This document shows positions 22,601 to 33,848 of a stretch of DNA of 64,000 bases, piece after piece (positions within the stretch are counted from its first letter, which is position 1; every line of letters begins with the position of its first letter). The stretch is from the NCBI GenBank assembly GCA_030512295.1, contig JAULSR010000003.1, positions 3,116,001-3,180,000 on the forward strand, in the 5' to 3' direction. This DNA comes from Bombardia bombarda (Eukaryota > Ascomycota > Sordariomycetes > Sordariales > Lasiosphaeriaceae). Both the position numbers and the translations under genes were made by a program. The notes beneath the pieces were generated by a model. It had not been told where the DNA came from. It saw only the letters and a list, made by a program, of their open reading frames with translations, and did no database searches.

Positions 22601-22825
22601 GGTTCGTTTACATTGAGTGCACTCGGAGTCTCCCTCAGGCACTACGCATCGTATCCTCCTCTCGCGGCAAGATGCGCAAGCCACAGATGCCCGGTGACGG
22701 ATCTGCTGCTTGCTTAACTGGCGTGATATATATGTGGAGGGCGAGGCACGGTCCTGGCTGGAGGAATCGCTTGAGTCCTCAGAAGGCGACCTGCGCTTCA
22801 CGGACGGGTTCGACGTGGTGGTCAT
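19680..22825 (-). CDS. Zn(II)2Cys6 transcription factor with fungal-specific TF domain
   Basis: Three exons, 22825..22560, 22505..21604 and 21538..19680 (1008 aa). The Zn2Cys6 cluster is at C50, C53, C60, C69, C72 and C79 (spacing CX2CX6CX8CX2CX6C), preceded by a basic region. The 54-nt first intron stays in frame if retained, but removing it joins DERRR to PISKAYMSSL, the normal linker into a short coiled coil (SRITLLEGML). The middle homology region (Fungal_trans) is visible from FWAHYDPTLQVVDRSAF through LHIAILASGYKF to GWMYSGMAIRLAFDIGLH; the last is restored across intron 2. The C-terminal third is acidic and Ser-rich, plausible as an activation region. It is a nuclear pathway regulator whose target is unknown. 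It does not lie beside the left-end metabolite genes, so a link is not supported. Confidence 0.92.
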
Positions 22826-24831
22826 TTTCGTAGTCCAGAACTGATGTGCAGCGGTTGAACTTGCAAAGCCGTAGACTGCATCAAAACCTCCTGCTGATAT
22901 CTATCTATAAGATCGTCGATCAGTTAGGGGCAACGGGAACGAGGGAAGTCAACATGGTTATTAGGCCGTAAAGACCCATTTCCCACATTTATTTGGTCGC
23001 CCCAGCCATGCCCGTACACAAGAGCCGTCTTCAAGCATGACGACTACCCTGTCTGTCTCCGCAACGATAGCTCGCCGTAGCTGGGCCTAAGCTGGTCCAC
23101 CTGCTTGGGACCAGTCGTTTTGTGGTCTGGGGGCAGTTCTTGAATGGTCATGGGCCCCCAGGGATTGCCAATAGAAAAGAAATGCTTTCCAATGAGAAGC
23201 AGATATCCCAGCTGTATGGAGCCTCCGGTAGTCTAGTCTGGGGTCAAATCTGGGGAAGTCTGGATGGTGCGGAGAATCCACATATCCCGCCAGCCCCTGA
23301 CTTGCAACCGCCATCCGCCACGGTGTGGACTCATCTCGGGCTTCGGGGTAGTTCCCCATCACAGCTTGTCGAATTGGTGCCAAATAAAGAAAGGTCCATG
23401 TCGGGTGCCGACGTCAGTGGACCAAACGGATGGAGAGACGAGACTTCTCGCTGGCCCAGGGGTGCGCTAACGACAGGTGATGGGGGATCAAGAACTTCAC
23501 CTGATGCTTTGCCAACGCGAATTTGGCGGGCGAGTGGACTCGTGGGTCTACACCACCCCGCAATTGAACTAAACTCGACGAAATGGTAGCTCCGCAATCT
23601 GATCCAGTACCAGTGCGACGAGACGGGATTCTCGGCATCCGGGGGATCCTGCGAACAAGACTGGGTCAAGGTAGACAGGCGGACACATGAAAGGTTCGGT
23701 ACAGGTGAGTGTGCTGAATGAAGATGGTTGCATCATCCGCCATATTCTGGAAGCTGGAAGGCTCAAGACAAAGCGATAAAACACAATTGATGGTGACGGC
23801 ACCAACGTGCCAGCTCAAGCCCTCGCCAATCACGCCCCAGCCCATCACGCTTGCCATGTGCCACGCCTGCTGGGGATTCACTAGCGACAGCGTTAAGCTG
23901 TCAACCCCAGCAAGTTACACTACACTAGTAGCATCTCGCCTCTCGGCATGAGTATCACGAAGCTACCTCGGCTCCACTTACACCAGCCGCCATTCGTGCC
24001 GGACCTCGAGATTAGGAACGGGATACGCCAGAAAGGGCGCAATGCTGCGATGTGAGGTCTAGCTACCCCGCAACAGAGGCTGAGCAGCGGCGTGTAAAAA
24101 GGTGTTATGAACGGAGGAACGCGAAACTTGGACTTTAGCTCACCTAGGTGGAGTCTTTGATCCATAGCTTCTCTCCACCACTGCTTCGTCAAGAAACTCC
24201 CGACATCTAGTCCAGGGGGTTCCCTTCCTGATCGGGTGCCAGATGTGCTTCCGACACCGAGTACGTAGTAGTGTAAGACGATGGGGAATTGGGGATACGA
24301 ACAGAGCTGGTCTCCTCAGTAACATCTCATCACAAAAACTGGGGCCTGCTTTATCCGTTGGTGCCACCTGGTTGCACAGCTCCGTGTACATACATACCAG
24401 GTGTCTCCAGGCTTCTACTGGTAGACCACGAAAAGAAAAGGAAAAAATCAGTCCTTTCAGTCCTGCAAACAGAGCTGTGGAGATGGCCAAGTCTTCCGTA
24501 ACAACTGCTCCATGGGGTTAGCGGCGTGCGGGGAAGGCGTCACTTGGCATTGTTGATTATCGAGAGTAGCACGATGGAATCTCCCGAGACAATCTTTTCG
24601 GTCCACCTGGCTATAATGGCGAAGTTAATCGTCATTGACCACGTAGGCACTTAATACTGGGCAGTCGATAGTTGCAGAGAGGTCTCTCGGCGAAAAATCA
24701 AGCTGAAAGGAAACACGCAAAGCTCCCTTCAATAGTGCTACCAGTCACCCGTCAGTCCAGCGAAAGCCACAGCAAGTATTGAGATTGTAGTATGCCCGCA
24801 AGACTTCAACGAGTTAATGGCTGTCTTCGAA
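22826..24831. other. Intergenic region upstream of the transcription factor
   Basis: 2.0 kb. Several frames of 60-155 codons overlap each other on both strands around 23100-24500, but none has a domain, signal peptide or consistent intron continuation. I treat it as promoter and spacer DNA. Confidence 0.45.
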
Positions 24832-25566
24832 TTATGATTCTGATGTCTTTGATCCTGCGGCCGGTGAAGAAGGAAATGTTCTCAGGTCTTCAGGTTCGTT
24901 TCCAAGTGCAACTGGAAAATAAGATCAGTAATAACATCGCCACAAGGGTTGGAAGTAAGCCAACTCACGTCTATCGAACAAATAGTATGAGGTGACTAGC
25001 AAGATAGGCAGTGCCACCATCAAATTTATATACTTTCTTGCCGCTTTCTTGTACTTTTTCTGGAACTCCGGGTTTGACATATCAACTACCTTCTGTGTCT
25101 CGGGCTCAAGGGGCGTCTCGGCCCTGGGTGGTGCTGCTGGTTTATCTGGATGCTGCTCAGTTGGCGGGGCTTTGAACCGGGATGCAGTAATGAGCTTCTG
25201 ATCGGAAGAGGCGGCTCGAGAGGCGGTAACAGGAGCTATGGCATCCGCTCTTTTCTTCCTCATTGTCGTAGTTGTCTTCGTCGTAGCAGCTCGAGTGTTT
25301 TTCTTCAGCCCAGCAATAATAGCATTACTAGCCGGAGCCGCAGCCATCAATGTATTCATGTTTTTCCTCCTCGCAGACGTGGCCGACGCAAGTGTTGGCA
25401 GACCCTTAGTAGCGAGAGCCCTCTTTGCCACAGACGTGACGTGTCGAGTGGGCTGTCGCAAGAGAGTAGCAGCAGTTCGGCCGTACACGGGCATACCGCC
25501 ACGCAGCAAGCATCTGCCACAATTATCAACGGCACGTCCGCCTAGGCCCAGTGAAGACAACGACAT
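24832..25566 (-). CDS. Small mitochondrial membrane protein, function unknown
   Basis: Two exons, 25566..24969 and 24911..24832 (225 aa); the intron has GTGAGT, a CTGAT branch and CCAG. The N-terminus is Arg/Ser/Ala-rich and nearly free of acidic residues (CLLRGGMPVYGRTAATLLRQ), as in a mitochondrial presequence. A low-complexity Ala/Thr/Lys linker follows. The conserved end reads SNPEFQKKYKKAARKYI, then one transmembrane helix (NLMVALPILLVTSYYLF, about 181-197). The spliced tail LALGNEPEDLRTF is produced only by using the intron, which is good evidence for the model. This short 'KKYKKAARKYI + TM' block occurs, as I recall, in uncharacterised fungal mitochondrial proteins. It is likely a single-pass inner-membrane protein; no function is proposed. 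Confidence 0.82.
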
Positions 25567-28500
25567 TGTGTGGAGGGTATTGAAGAGAGGCCAATTGAAC
25601 CGAGGGAGTAGTGATCCGCGACAGAATATCGCAGGTGGTCGATATTGGCTCTCTAGGCTAGACGGGATTTCGGCGCGTATCTCGTCGCGTCAAAGCTTTG
25701 GGGTCGGGATAAGGTCTGGGGCTCGAGCAGTCGTCCGGAAAGGGGATTCGGAGCGCAGAAAGAGAATTGTGGTCGCGAAATAGCAACGCCGTGCGCCTAG
25801 GCAGTGTTCCTTTGGTAAGCATGGTCAAACTTTGCCAAGTTCATGCTAGCGTAGCCCAGGGACAAATGATGGATGCGTACCTACAGCTGAGGAGAATGGA
25901 TATGGCGTGATGTTGGAGTTCCCGATCAATTCAGGGAAGCAGTGATTCGCGTCGAGTTCGCGATACAAAATTTGGCACTTGGATTTATACGGATACCTGG
26001 AGCATCGCTTGGCGCTGATTCCATCCATTGGTTAGCGCCCCTCGCTACGTCGGTGGTCGGCGTGGCCGCGCAAAATCGATCGCCAAAGTACTGCCACTCA
26101 TCTGCCTGTTACTAGGGCATGTAGAGCGATGAAATTTGTCATATTAAAAATAAGGTTCACTAACAGCAGTACATCAAAATCCTCGAAGCTCTTTTCCAAT
26201 ACCTTACCTACCTAGGTACGTATTTACCTCAGCAACTTAGGTAGGTACCTAGTTAGGGGAGGCACGATCAATGGGGCCCGTATGGACCGCACACCGGCAG
26301 TGTGGGATATGGGCGCAGGTTGCACCGTTGCCCCACCTCCACAGTCCCCCGCCTGAGTTGGTCTTTGTGGGGGTTTTACGGATACACCACTTCACCGGGC
26401 ACCTCACCAGGCACCTCACCGAGCTCTCCTCAACCTCGATTCCGAAACACTGTGATGCTCATGAAATTCATTTTTGTCGAATTCGACAGACATTTTTGAT
26501 AGTATACATACAACAGTCAGTTTCAGCTCATGCTATCGCGCCCATGGCTTCAATAAGCCGATGATGCAAGATTGCAGGTCACTTTGCAGGCTCTGCAACT
26601 TTTGACATTCTGGTGCCTCACAAAAGCAATAACCTCCTGTTTCCGACCTAGTCTTATCCGACAGGCTTCTTCCATCCTACTAAACCGGAGACTACTAATA
26701 TGACATTGAAGCTTAGAGCTGATTCAAGATTGACCCTTAACGACAATGGCCAATGACGCTTTCCTGATTCAGATCCTTGCAGCAGTCCTTAAAGCGCTGA
26801 CGGTTGTCCTTGTCCACGCCACATATCTTCAGTTTGTTCTCGTGTCAGTCGGCCCGCTCAAGAAAACTTGCAGCTTCCTCGGTGTATCCAATACGTACGT
26901 TGTTGGCTGTCTTATAGCCAGTCGACTTGCAACAGTTTGTGGTTTGCGTCCTCAGCAGAGAGCCATCGGCGCTGTTCATACAAATACAGTCGCTCGGCCC
27001 CAGGTACCACTCGCATATTTGTGCATATGCACCTCTGTAGTAACACAAGCCGAGCAACCAAATACTTGCTCGCATTGTATAAAACAGTCGCTGAGGCCCC
27101 TTCCCAGCAGCTGGTGAGACCGTCTGATCAAATAAATTTGGTTTGTGAGGGTGTCTTTGTTTCGGCGAAGCTCAGCTATCACAAGAGAGGCGACAAGGAC
27201 ACAGAATCAATCGAGAGCCGTAGGTAGAACACTCATCTTATATCCCTTTTCATTTCGAACGTGTCGCATTTCCATCGATTTCGAATACAACTGTTGCTGT
27301 TCAGATTATCCGCAATTCTGCCTCGCATCTGACGGCAATGCAGCGCCATAGAAGACTATGAGATGCAAGCAAACATCCCATACGATACCAGACAACAGCA
27401 CTTGGCCAGCTGCCTTTCTACCTATCATAGTGTGTTCAAAGTCACAGTTGATCCGGGTAAATAAGACGGGAAGGAGTGTCGGCGGGGCGGCGCTGCAACA
27501 AGATATATGATATGGCCGATCGGGGTACGGACATTTCACCTCTCAGCTCGGACATGGACTGATACGTTGCCAACTTCAACGTCACACCCCCTCGGCGGGC
27601 AACGAGGCAACGATAATATATCTAAAAATACAGAACATAAGAATCGATAGGAGGTCTTTCAATTTGCAACAGCAATGATCAGCAAACATACATAACAAGA
27701 GGCTTTCTAATAAGATCCTCGGCCCCTTTTTGTTTATTGACCTTTGTGAAACTTGGCGGCTGGCATTGTAGCCAATTTAGCTGTCGACCTTTGACATCTA
27801 TCATGAGATCCCAGATAGAATACTCATGCCTGGGCATACAAGCCTTTGACGAGACGCTCTCGTTGTCAATGTGCCTCTGCCTCCTAATCGAGAGACAGGC
27901 AGGTAAATTTTCCTGGCAGGGTTTGAAGTAATTGAGCCTATTGTTGGGTCTACCTGGCTCACTAAACAATATCTAGAAGATGTCCGGGAAATTATGTAAA
28001 GTACCATGCATCATTTCAGGTTCTTTGCATGTTTGTCTCAAAAGACAATCCAGCCATAATTGTGAGCGCATCGGGTAGAAACTTGAGCGGGAAAGAGCAT
28101 CGGCCGTAACAACGAAGTACAGTGCTTGGTGAGCCCTAACCTTACCTACACTTGGAGTGGGCTTTGACGAGGAAACCGTCCCTGGCCGCTTGCAAGCCAA
28201 ACTCAATTCCCGCCCCCACATGGACACCGAGCAATGGAAGGACGGGAACGATTCACACAGCCCTACGAAGGTGCCTACCTAAGGTACCTACCTACCTAGG
28301 TCCGCCTACCTAAGGTACCTACCTACCTAGGTCTGCCTACCTAAGGTACCTACCTACCTAGGTCTGCCTGATCTTGTCAACCCAACGAGCTTGTGCAACA
28401 ACTATTCTACCTTACCCAAGCACTCAGGTCTAGACAGGTGAACTGTGTCCAGACTCGACTGCTCTTGCAAATATGAAGATCGAGTCATCATTATAATCGC

Positions 28501-29403
28501 TGTGCGTGCTATCCGTGGATATTGCAATCGATGAGGGAACAGGCATTCTGAATCATGAGAATGACGCGCTAATTATAGGTACCTACTGACCAGCGAAACC
28601 GCTTATCGCTAGGCGGTGTGCCCGCCTTTGGTAATGCACATGTATGTACAGCACCTTCCGTTCTCTCTGGTCCCAGTCAAAGACCTTCCCGGTCTCCCTG
28701 CCTTGAGAATCTAACAGACCACTAATTGCAGCTTCCCGTGACACTACCTAGTATTCTAACACACTGTTATTCCTAGCCATTTGGCACGCTTTCCCCAAGA
28801 CAACAGTGCCTTGATTAAGTTGCAAAAGGGCGACGTCAACAACGACGCGCGGGTATGTTTACGTGCCCGAACGAGACTTGACTTTGAACTCGGATGGTCG
28901 AGTGGGGTTGCGCGTTCCGATTTACAGGGGGGTATCGGGATTGTCACTGATTTGGTTCCCAACAAACTCATAACCACAGTCCGTGAGATACCTGGGTAAG
29001 CATGTACTACCGAGTATATCTTGAGTTATCTGCGCGGAAAGATGCAGCAGTCGGGTCTGACTGTCTTACTGTGTATATCCCGATATCTATCAGCAGAACC
29101 AGCGATTTATTCTCAGGTGCAGGCCAAGACCTAAATCCGACGCTACGGACTCGTCAACCCTTTGCGTCCATCCCTGGGGAGCAAGCAACTTTTTCCATAC
29201 TATTATATCCCTTCCCCTTTGTCGCAGTCAGTGCCAGTCTCAAAAAGTCAAGCTTGGTACTTCAACACCCAAGATTTTGCCTATCTCCCTCACTTTTGCA
29301 CGTGCTATTCCCCTAGCCAAGCTCGCTCGCGTGCTTGCGTGCCTGCGTGCCGCCTCCCGTCCCAGGTTTCGTGCCTGCATTCAGCCCGTCCCCATCCGTC
29401 GGT
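25567..29403. other. Large gene-poor region with TACCTA-type repeats
   Basis: 3.84 kb with no convincing gene. It carries palindromic AGGTACCT/CCTAGG clusters near 26205-26258 and a 31-bp tandem array at 28273-28365. Frames near 26746-27227 are short, overlapping on both strands and without family features. The right end is the promoter and leader of the nucleoside permease. Confidence 0.5.
28273..28365. repeat. Three tandem copies of a 31-bp TACCTA/GGTACC unit
   Basis: Units begin at 28273, 28304 and 28335, each containing CCTACCTAAGGTACC followed by TACCTACCTAGGTC. They are nearly identical (one C/T difference at the end of copy 1), and the start of a fourth copy at 28366 diverges after five bases. 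The unit contains self-complementary AGGTACCT and CCTAGG cores. Confidence 0.92.
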
Positions 29404-30849
29404 ATGCGGCGTCTTGTCTCGTGGGCAACAACTTCCTTTTTGGCTTTATGCCATTTTGGCTATGCCCCAGCTGCTAGCACTCCCGGGGTCGGTGATGATG
29501 ACTCCAAGATTGCGCCCAAGGTCTTTATCGTCAGCATGGTGAGAAGGTTTCCGCGTAAACCGAGGTATCTAATACATGCCTCAAATAGAAAGAAGTCTCA
29601 AGGAAAGGAAGCTGCTGACACTGTATCTACGGTACAGTTTGCCCCAGAAGCCAATGTTTGGTACCAGAATCTCCCTCAAAGTGGTCTAGGGGACCTGCTG
29701 GCCGAAAACATATCGACGGCGGGACTGTCCATGTTGTTTCCTCACATCCATTGTGTTGCCGACCACTCAATATGTCAGGTAACAACGGGCGAATCCGAGA
29801 TCAATGCCGCTGCTACTGTCATGGCTGTTGCCCTGTCAGACAAGTTCGATCTTAGAGAGACGTACTTCCTCATTGGTGGCATCGCGGGTGTCAACCCGAA
29901 GCACTCGACGCTCGGCGGTGTATCTCTCGCCCGCTTCACCATACAGGTTGCCCTGCAGTACGAACTTGATGTTCGCGACATGCCTGAGAACTTCACTACG
30001 GGTTACTTCGCTTACGGGACGAGGGCGCCAAACAAATATCCCACGACTCTGTACGGCACTGAGGTATTCGAAGTCAACGAAGCCCTGCGCGATAAGGCAT
30101 ATGTCTTTGCGTCCAAAGCTAAACTCAGCGACAATACCAATGCTGCTGCATATCGAGCAAGATACAAAGCGGCCGGGGCCGTATATGCGGCCGCGACCGA
30201 GCCACCTTCAGTCGTTAAATGCGACTCGGCCACGAGCGATGTGTATTTTTCTGGCGATCTGTTGAGTGAGGCATTTGAGAACGTCACCACAGTTTGGACG
30301 AATGGCACGGGCAAATATTGCATGACAGCACAGGAGGACAATGCCACGCTTGAGGTTCTTGTTCGTGTCGCGATCGAAGGCCTCGTGAACTTTGCTCGCG
30401 TCATCATCATGAGAACGGGTGAGTTTTAATCCAGAGGAAGGCTAGTTCTGGGTGATGGTTGGGGAAACAACTAACGTTTAGTTCATGATCTAGGATCCGA
30501 CTTTGACCGCCCGCCTCCGGGAGTCAGCTCGTACAGCCACCTTCTCACAAACGAGCAAAACGCGTTTGGTATTGCTGTCGAGAACATCTACAATGCCGGA
30601 ATCGAGATTGTCAAGGGCATCCTGAGCGACTGGAACTGCACCTTCAAGCAGGGTGTCAAGGCTTCCAACTTTGTCGGAGACGTCTTTGGCAGTCTGGGCG
30701 GGGAGCCTGACTTTGGGCCAGGAAGCATAACTGGTGGGAAGCCGCTTCAGCCCAATGGTGCCAGTGAACTACTGGCAAGGCGAGGGTCGCCACTATCGAG
30801 GACGTCGATGAGACGAAGAGGACACGCATATGTGCCTCCGCGTGATTAA
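29404..30849 (+). CDS. Purine nucleoside permease (NUP family)
   Basis: Three exons, 29404..29538, 29638..30418 and 30494..30849 (423 aa). The ATG at 29404 gives an N-terminal signal sequence (MRRLVSWATTSFLALCHF). Intron 1 (99 nt) keeps frame if retained, but its removal joins KVFIVSM to FAPEANVWY, the normal start of the domain. Family motifs in order are: LFPHIHCVADHSICQVTTGESEINAA, TYFLIGGIAGVNPK, QVALQYELDVRDMPENFTTGYF, YGTEVFEVNEALRD, TAQEDNATLE, MRTGSDFDRP (across intron 2) and NFVGDVFGSLGGEPDFGP. This is the PF06516 family, named from the Candida albicans Nup transporter for adenosine and guanosine. The fold resembles a nucleoside phosphorylase more than a membrane carrier, so secretion or cell-surface binding is possible. 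The tail is Arg-rich. Confidence 0.93.
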
Positions 30850-31423
30850 TGGCTGGACAAAGAGGATTATTGGAGGTTGGGCCGATGGTTTAAATGGACT
30901 CTGGTAAATACCCACCCAGATGATTGGATCAGTTGGAAAGATGCACATATCAGTCACAAGCAAATATATATTTTGGAAACAAACCCAGATTGACACAATG
31001 CATATTGTCTGCCAAGTCAGAAATCAGGCCTTCGCTTTGTGCAGATCGAGGCGGCGGCGGTAGAAAAAGCACCCGTGGCATGACTGACCGACGTGACCCG
31101 TCGAGTTACACGGACAGGAGGGGTGCGGAGGCGAATTCCAGGTTCCTGCTTAGAGCTCGTCACTGCCGTCGCCCACCCCGCCTGAAATCGTCCCCCAACC
31201 GAGCAGTCGCAGGGGACGACCAAGGCCCACACGCTAACCTAGAAGCTCGGGCGCAGCACCGCCATCCATTGTACATACATCCATACCCTGGACATCACAA
31301 CAAAGAGCCCTGACACCGCCTCGAGTCCACGATACGCATCCTCATCCAGCGACTGTCGAAGCTGTCGGATCTGACCAGAATGGGCATTGAGAAACGAATG
31401 CGAAGAAGCATTACTTCTTGAGG
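30850..31423. other. Intergenic region permease / kinase
   Basis: 574 nt with the 3' UTR of the permease and the leader of the kinase gene. No gene seen. Confidence 0.5.
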
Positions 31424-33848
31424 ATGTCTTCGCCGGCCATGTCGCTCATCCCATATCATCCCAGGGAAGGTCGCGAGATCGTGCTGTACGTCATACCACT
31501 ACTTGACCCATCTGACCCCACCCCGGCGGCTCATTGATCAAACACTCTTCTGCTGCAGTCGCCATCACGATGCCATCGTCGTACGCGACCCATTGTCACA
31601 ACGCCTCGAGATTCGTGGCCTCCAGCTCTCCGAGTGTCCGACCTGCCACCAGCCCTTGCGCTCCTCGTCGCCCGAGAGACATTTCGAGAGCCCCGACCGA
31701 CACGAGAGCTATGTTGACCCCGAATACTTTCGCATGCTACGTGCCGGCCACCATGAGCCAGACCACGCACAGCCACATCCGCCGTCAAGCCCGATCCGTC
31801 GACTAGTCGAGCCCGTACCGGCCGTTGACAGCCAAGGGCGCCACGTTAGAGTGCACAATGCCGAGTTTGTTAGCAGCACACCGGCGCCCCACGAGGGCAG
31901 TCGCATACGGCGGGAGGCTTTCAGTCCCAACTACTTCAAAACCTTCTTCGTCGAGGAGCGGGAGCTTGGCAGAGGGGGCAAGGGCGTTGTCTTGCTTGTC
32001 AGGCATGAGATCGACGGCTGCCAGCTTGGCCACTTTGCCTGCAAGCGTGTTCCCGTCGGGGACGATCATGCTTGGCTGGAAAAGGTGCTGGTGGAGGTCG
32101 AGCTTCTGGCCAAACTGTCGCATCCAAATCTGGTCTCGTACCGACACGTCTGGCTCGAGGACGTGAAGCTCACTCGATTCGGCCCCAGCGTTGCCTGTGC
32201 CTACATACTGCAACAATACTGCAACGGGGGTGATCTGCTGCAATACATCGCTGGTGACATACCGAAAGAGGCGACCAAGGAGGAACTCAAAGCTCAAATG
32301 CGCCGGCGGTCTAAAGGCCAGTTGGAACGACCACAAAATCTTTTTCCAGCACACAGACGTTTGCCCTTTGACGAAATATATTCTCTCTTCAAGGACATCA
32401 CTTCTGGACTGGCCTATCTCCATGCCGCCAACTACATCCACCGGGATCTGAAGCCAAGCAACTGCCTCTTACATCGCGAGGGCGGTAAGTTGGTATGCCT
32501 GATCAGTGATTTTGGAGAGGTCCAACCAGATAATGTTGTTCGAAAGTCGACTGGATCGACCGGTACCATATCCTACTGCGCACCAGAAGTCCTCAAAAAG
32601 GATGCAGGCGGCACTTACGGTAACTTCACGGCCAAGTCCGATATATTCTCGCTGGGTATGATACTGTACTTCATGTGTTTTGGACGACTACCCTACCTCA
32701 GCGCCAACACACTCCACGAGGAACTCGAAGACATTGACCAACTACGTGCCGAAATCACCGATTGGAAGGGATTCCAGGACGAGAGGAGGGAACGACCAGA
32801 TCTTCCATCAAAGCTGTACCAGTTGCTGAAGAAGCTGCTCGCCGTCAGTCCCGCAGAGCGCCCTAGCGCAAACGAAGTTCTCGGGGTGATGAAGAGCGAG
32901 TCCAGCTTGGACGGTGTTACAAGGGGGGGCAGAAGCTCCAGCCCTACACTCGGTCTAGCTGTACATAGAATACAAAACTTAGATTCACCTGTACCCCCCA
33001 GCACCCCAGTGCCTGGTCAGTCCTCTGTCGCATGTTCTGCAAATTTGCATCTACCAACTAACACCCACACAGATCCCAGCAAGCAAGCTAAAGTATCATC
33101 TTCCTCGGACGAAGACATGCCCTCTGCCCTTAATGGCCAGTCGCCTCAACCCAGTACACAAAATATCCTGCAGAAACACATCACCCCGCAATCACCTACC
33201 GCAACCCGTCATCGCGGCCACAACCATTCTCACTCCATGACATTGTCGCGCAGCCAGGATGAGTACTCTCGAAGTACATCACGTTCCCCTGAGCGAACCA
33301 TACCTTCCCGTGTAGCTGCTCGAAGCGACACCAGCGTTAGTCCGCTAGCTAGCCCAGCGCTGATCACTACGCCCCTTCTCATGCCGCCGCCCACAACAAG
33401 ACTGGGCCAGATCAGGCATCACGCCGTTGTAGTACAATATCGAGCGAGACACTGGCTGAGGGAAAATACAAACACAGCCGACTCTTTCTTAAGGGTGTTT
33501 TTACTTGGCATTAAGATCTTCTCTTTATCCTGGCTATGTTGGCCCTATAGTTCTAATCTCGGGGTTTTGAGCTCAGTGTTCACACTTGCCGCGTTGGATC
33601 TGTGGAACTTGAGGGGCGAGGGAGGGACGGCCAGAGTCACGGGGTCCAGAGACACAAGAGGCATGGGTGGAGTCAGACCTGGAGGGTCTGGTACCCAAGG
33701 CCATGGAGCTATCAACTCGAGGCGTTGGCTTTCGGGCTGGAGATGGAGTTGTACGTTGTTGGCGTTGCATTTCTCCGTCCTATGGATCACATCCCGTTTC
33801 GGGGCTCTGTGTGCCGCAGCTCACCACGAAAAGTGGACGGACTGGTGA
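31424..33848 (+). CDS. IKS1: Serine/threonine protein kinase, Iks1 type, with C-terminal membrane segment
   Basis: Exons 31424..31485 and 31559..33848 (783 aa); a further in-frame intron at 33016..33072 (GTCAGT, CTAAC branch, ACAG) is probable and would remove 19 codons. Splicing of intron 1 joins the N-terminal REGREIVL to RHHDAIVVRDP, then a CPTCHQPL zinc-ribbon-like piece. Kinase elements are the Gly loop LGRGGKGVV (about 157-165), Lys in FACKR, NGGDLLQYI, HRDLKPSN (catalytic, about 315-322), DFGE in place of the common DFGL, and GTISYCAPEVL. A long Ser/Pro-rich region leads to hydrophobic segments (VFLLGIKIFSLSWLCW and following), suggesting membrane tethering. This layout is that of fungal Iks1 kinases, whose role is poorly known. 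A second ATG at 31439 is an alternative start. Confidence 0.93.

Noticed and set aside
23087..24521. Several overlapping frames of 60-155 codons upstream of the transcription factor
   Set aside because: They overlap on both strands, most lack a consistent start and none shows a family motif or splice continuation.
25150..25783. Plus-strand frames of 131 and 181 codons opposite the mitochondrial protein gene
   Set aside because: Their hydrophobic look is the antisense image of Ala/Thr/Lys codons; the minus strand has a presequence, a TM and a validated splice.
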